Positions 63,384 through 64,000 of a DNA stretch of 64,000 nucleotides are shown here, piece after piece. The notes below the pieces were generated by a model. It was not told the DNA's origin. It ran no database searches and was given only the letters and a program-made list of their open reading frames with translations. The DNA is from an uncultured Desulfovibrio sp. GTDB lineage: Bacteria; Desulfobacterota; Desulfovibrionia; Desulfovibrionales; Desulfovibrionaceae. The stretch is from assembly GCA_944327295.1 (NCBI GenBank), contig CALVHF010000006.1:1-64000 (forward strand). Direction: 5' to 3'. Both the position numbers and the translations under genes were made by a program. How positions within the stretch are numbered: position 1 is the first letter of the stretch; the number at the start of each line of letters is the position of its first letter.

Positions 63384-64000
63384 CTATTCTCCGCAGGAGC
63401 CTTCAAGCTCGTGCATGACCTGCGCGCAACGGGGGCACAGGTCGCTGTGCTCGGGATTGGTGCCGATCTCGGTGGAGTACATCCAGCAGCGCGGGCACTT
63501 TTCCCCGTGGGCACGGTCCACGACAATGGCAAGCCCCGGCACCTGCTCATCCCGCAGGGCCTTTTCGGGCACCTTGTCAAGATCCTCCACGGTGAGCTGG
63601 GAGACGAGGCAGTATTCGCGCATGTCGGCACCAACTCGTTCAAGGCAGGATCTGAGGTCTGCAGACACATAGAGCGTGATGCTTGTGTCAAGGGAATGGC
63701 CGACCTTGCCGTCGCGGCGCAGGGGCTCAATGGCTCTGGTCACGGCACCGCGCAGATCCTGCAGCACCTTCCAGTCATTGCGGACGTCTTCGGGCAGGAT
63801 CCAGTCTGCGCAGTCCACGGATTGCAGGGCAAAGACCGTCTCTTCCTTGCCTTTGAAGGCGGTGGGGAAGTAGCTGTAGATCTCTTCGGCCGTAAAGGAG
63901 AGCACAGGAGCAAGCTCGCGCAGGAGCAGTTCCAGAATATGGAAGAGGGCCGTGACGGCAGACCTGTACTCGCGGGACGTTTTGGCAGAGCAGTAGATGC
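63384..64000 (-). CDS. ileS: Isoleucyl-tRNA synthetase, C-terminal part (truncated by window)
   Basis: The reading frame is open to the window edge and encodes about the last 205 residues of IleS: the end of the anticodon-binding domain ([27 protein letters not shown]), then the C-terminal zinc-finger [12 protein letters not shown]...CPRCAQ. IleS charges tRNA(Ile). The rest lies beyond position 64000 on the minus strand. Followed directly by lspA. Confidence 0.95.
   Translation of the reverse strand, partial: IYCSAKTSREYRSAVTALFHILELLLRELAPVLSFTAEEIYSYFPTAFKGKEETVFALQSVDCADWILPEDVRNDWKVLQDLRGAVTRAIEPLRRDGKVGHSLDTSITLYVSADLRSCLERVGADMREYCLVSQLTVEDLDKVPEKALRDEQVPGLAIVVDRAHGEKCPRCWMYSTEIGTNPEHSDLCPRCAQVMHELEGSCGE

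Noticed and set aside
1..64000. CRISPR arrays, insertion sequences, prophage or integrative elements, tRNA genes
   Set aside because: None recognised: no regularly spaced direct repeats other than the Pho heptamers, no transposase or integrase, and no tRNA cloverleaf noticed by eye.

Overview
The window is a 64 kb stretch of a GC-rich bacterial chromosome. It most likely comes from an anaerobic sulfate-reducer-type deltaproteobacterium of the family Desulfovibrionaceae. This is inferred from gene content: a two-protein glycine decarboxylase, a fused LutB-LutA lactate-oxidation iron-sulfur protein, anaerobic GlpABC, indolepyruvate:ferredoxin oxidoreductase, type III glutamine synthetase, a TRAP transporter, and a pseudouridine synthase fused to dephospho-CoA kinase. 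No CRISPR array, insertion sequence, phage gene or integrated element was recognised; it reads as a core-genome segment.

Layout. 1-77: the 3' end of a 5S rRNA gene and its terminator. 205-5373: a Pho-box array, a small ORF, then ppk, an HD-domain gene and ppx (polyphosphate metabolism). 5663-15095: dnaK, a periplasmic-binding-fold lipoprotein, gatC-gatA, a KfrA-like DNA-binding protein, a secreted GlcG/HbpS-like protein and a CstA-family transporter. 15138-19309 (minus strand): recR, ebfC, dnaX and ilvE. 19591-24926: palindromes, a promoter and an FMN riboswitch, then a 44-codon ORF, a hydantoinase/oxoprolinase-family gene, trmL, an EamA permease and ribBA. 25052-30767: lplA and gcvT-gcvH-gcvPA-gcvPB, with a structured leader in front of gcvT. 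31222-34276: lactate oxidation (LutC-like, LutB-LutA fusion). 34412-39796: a HAD phosphatase facing a glpAB fusion and glpC. 40018-43065 (minus strand): a dctP-dctQ-dctM TRAP operon. 43532-45118: mutM and a PerR/Fur-type regulator. 45211-52926 (minus strand): ybaK, rluD-coaE fusion, an NlpC/P60 lipoprotein, a DUF2156-like gene, a MATE transporter and lysA. 53336-59524: a SlyD-like FKBP, glnN, a TPR membrane protein and iorA-iorB. 59857-64000 (minus strand): a secreted HAD-type protein, a structured-RNA locus, cpoB, a PLDc_N protein, lspA and the 3' part of ileS.

How the parts fit. LplA can load lipoate onto the H-protein encoded just downstream, so lplA-gcvTHPAPB is a coherent glycine-catabolism block. 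The lactate and glycerol-3-phosphate clusters feed electrons to the respiratory chain. IorAB and type III glutamine synthetase add amino-acid and nitrogen metabolism. Ppk, Ppx and the extra HD protein form one polyphosphate operon under an apparent PhoB array.

The most interesting non-coding signals are: (1) the gcvT leader, where the 3' arm of a stable hairpin can pair with the gcvT Shine-Dalgarno region; (2) an FMN riboswitch with no riboflavin gene directly behind it, only a 44-codon ORF and a hydantoinase-type gene, while ribBA lies 3.8 kb downstream; (3) a structured RNA candidate at 61444-61668; and (4) the five-repeat Pho-box array before ppk. Coordinates and starts were read by eye. 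No database search or folding program was run.
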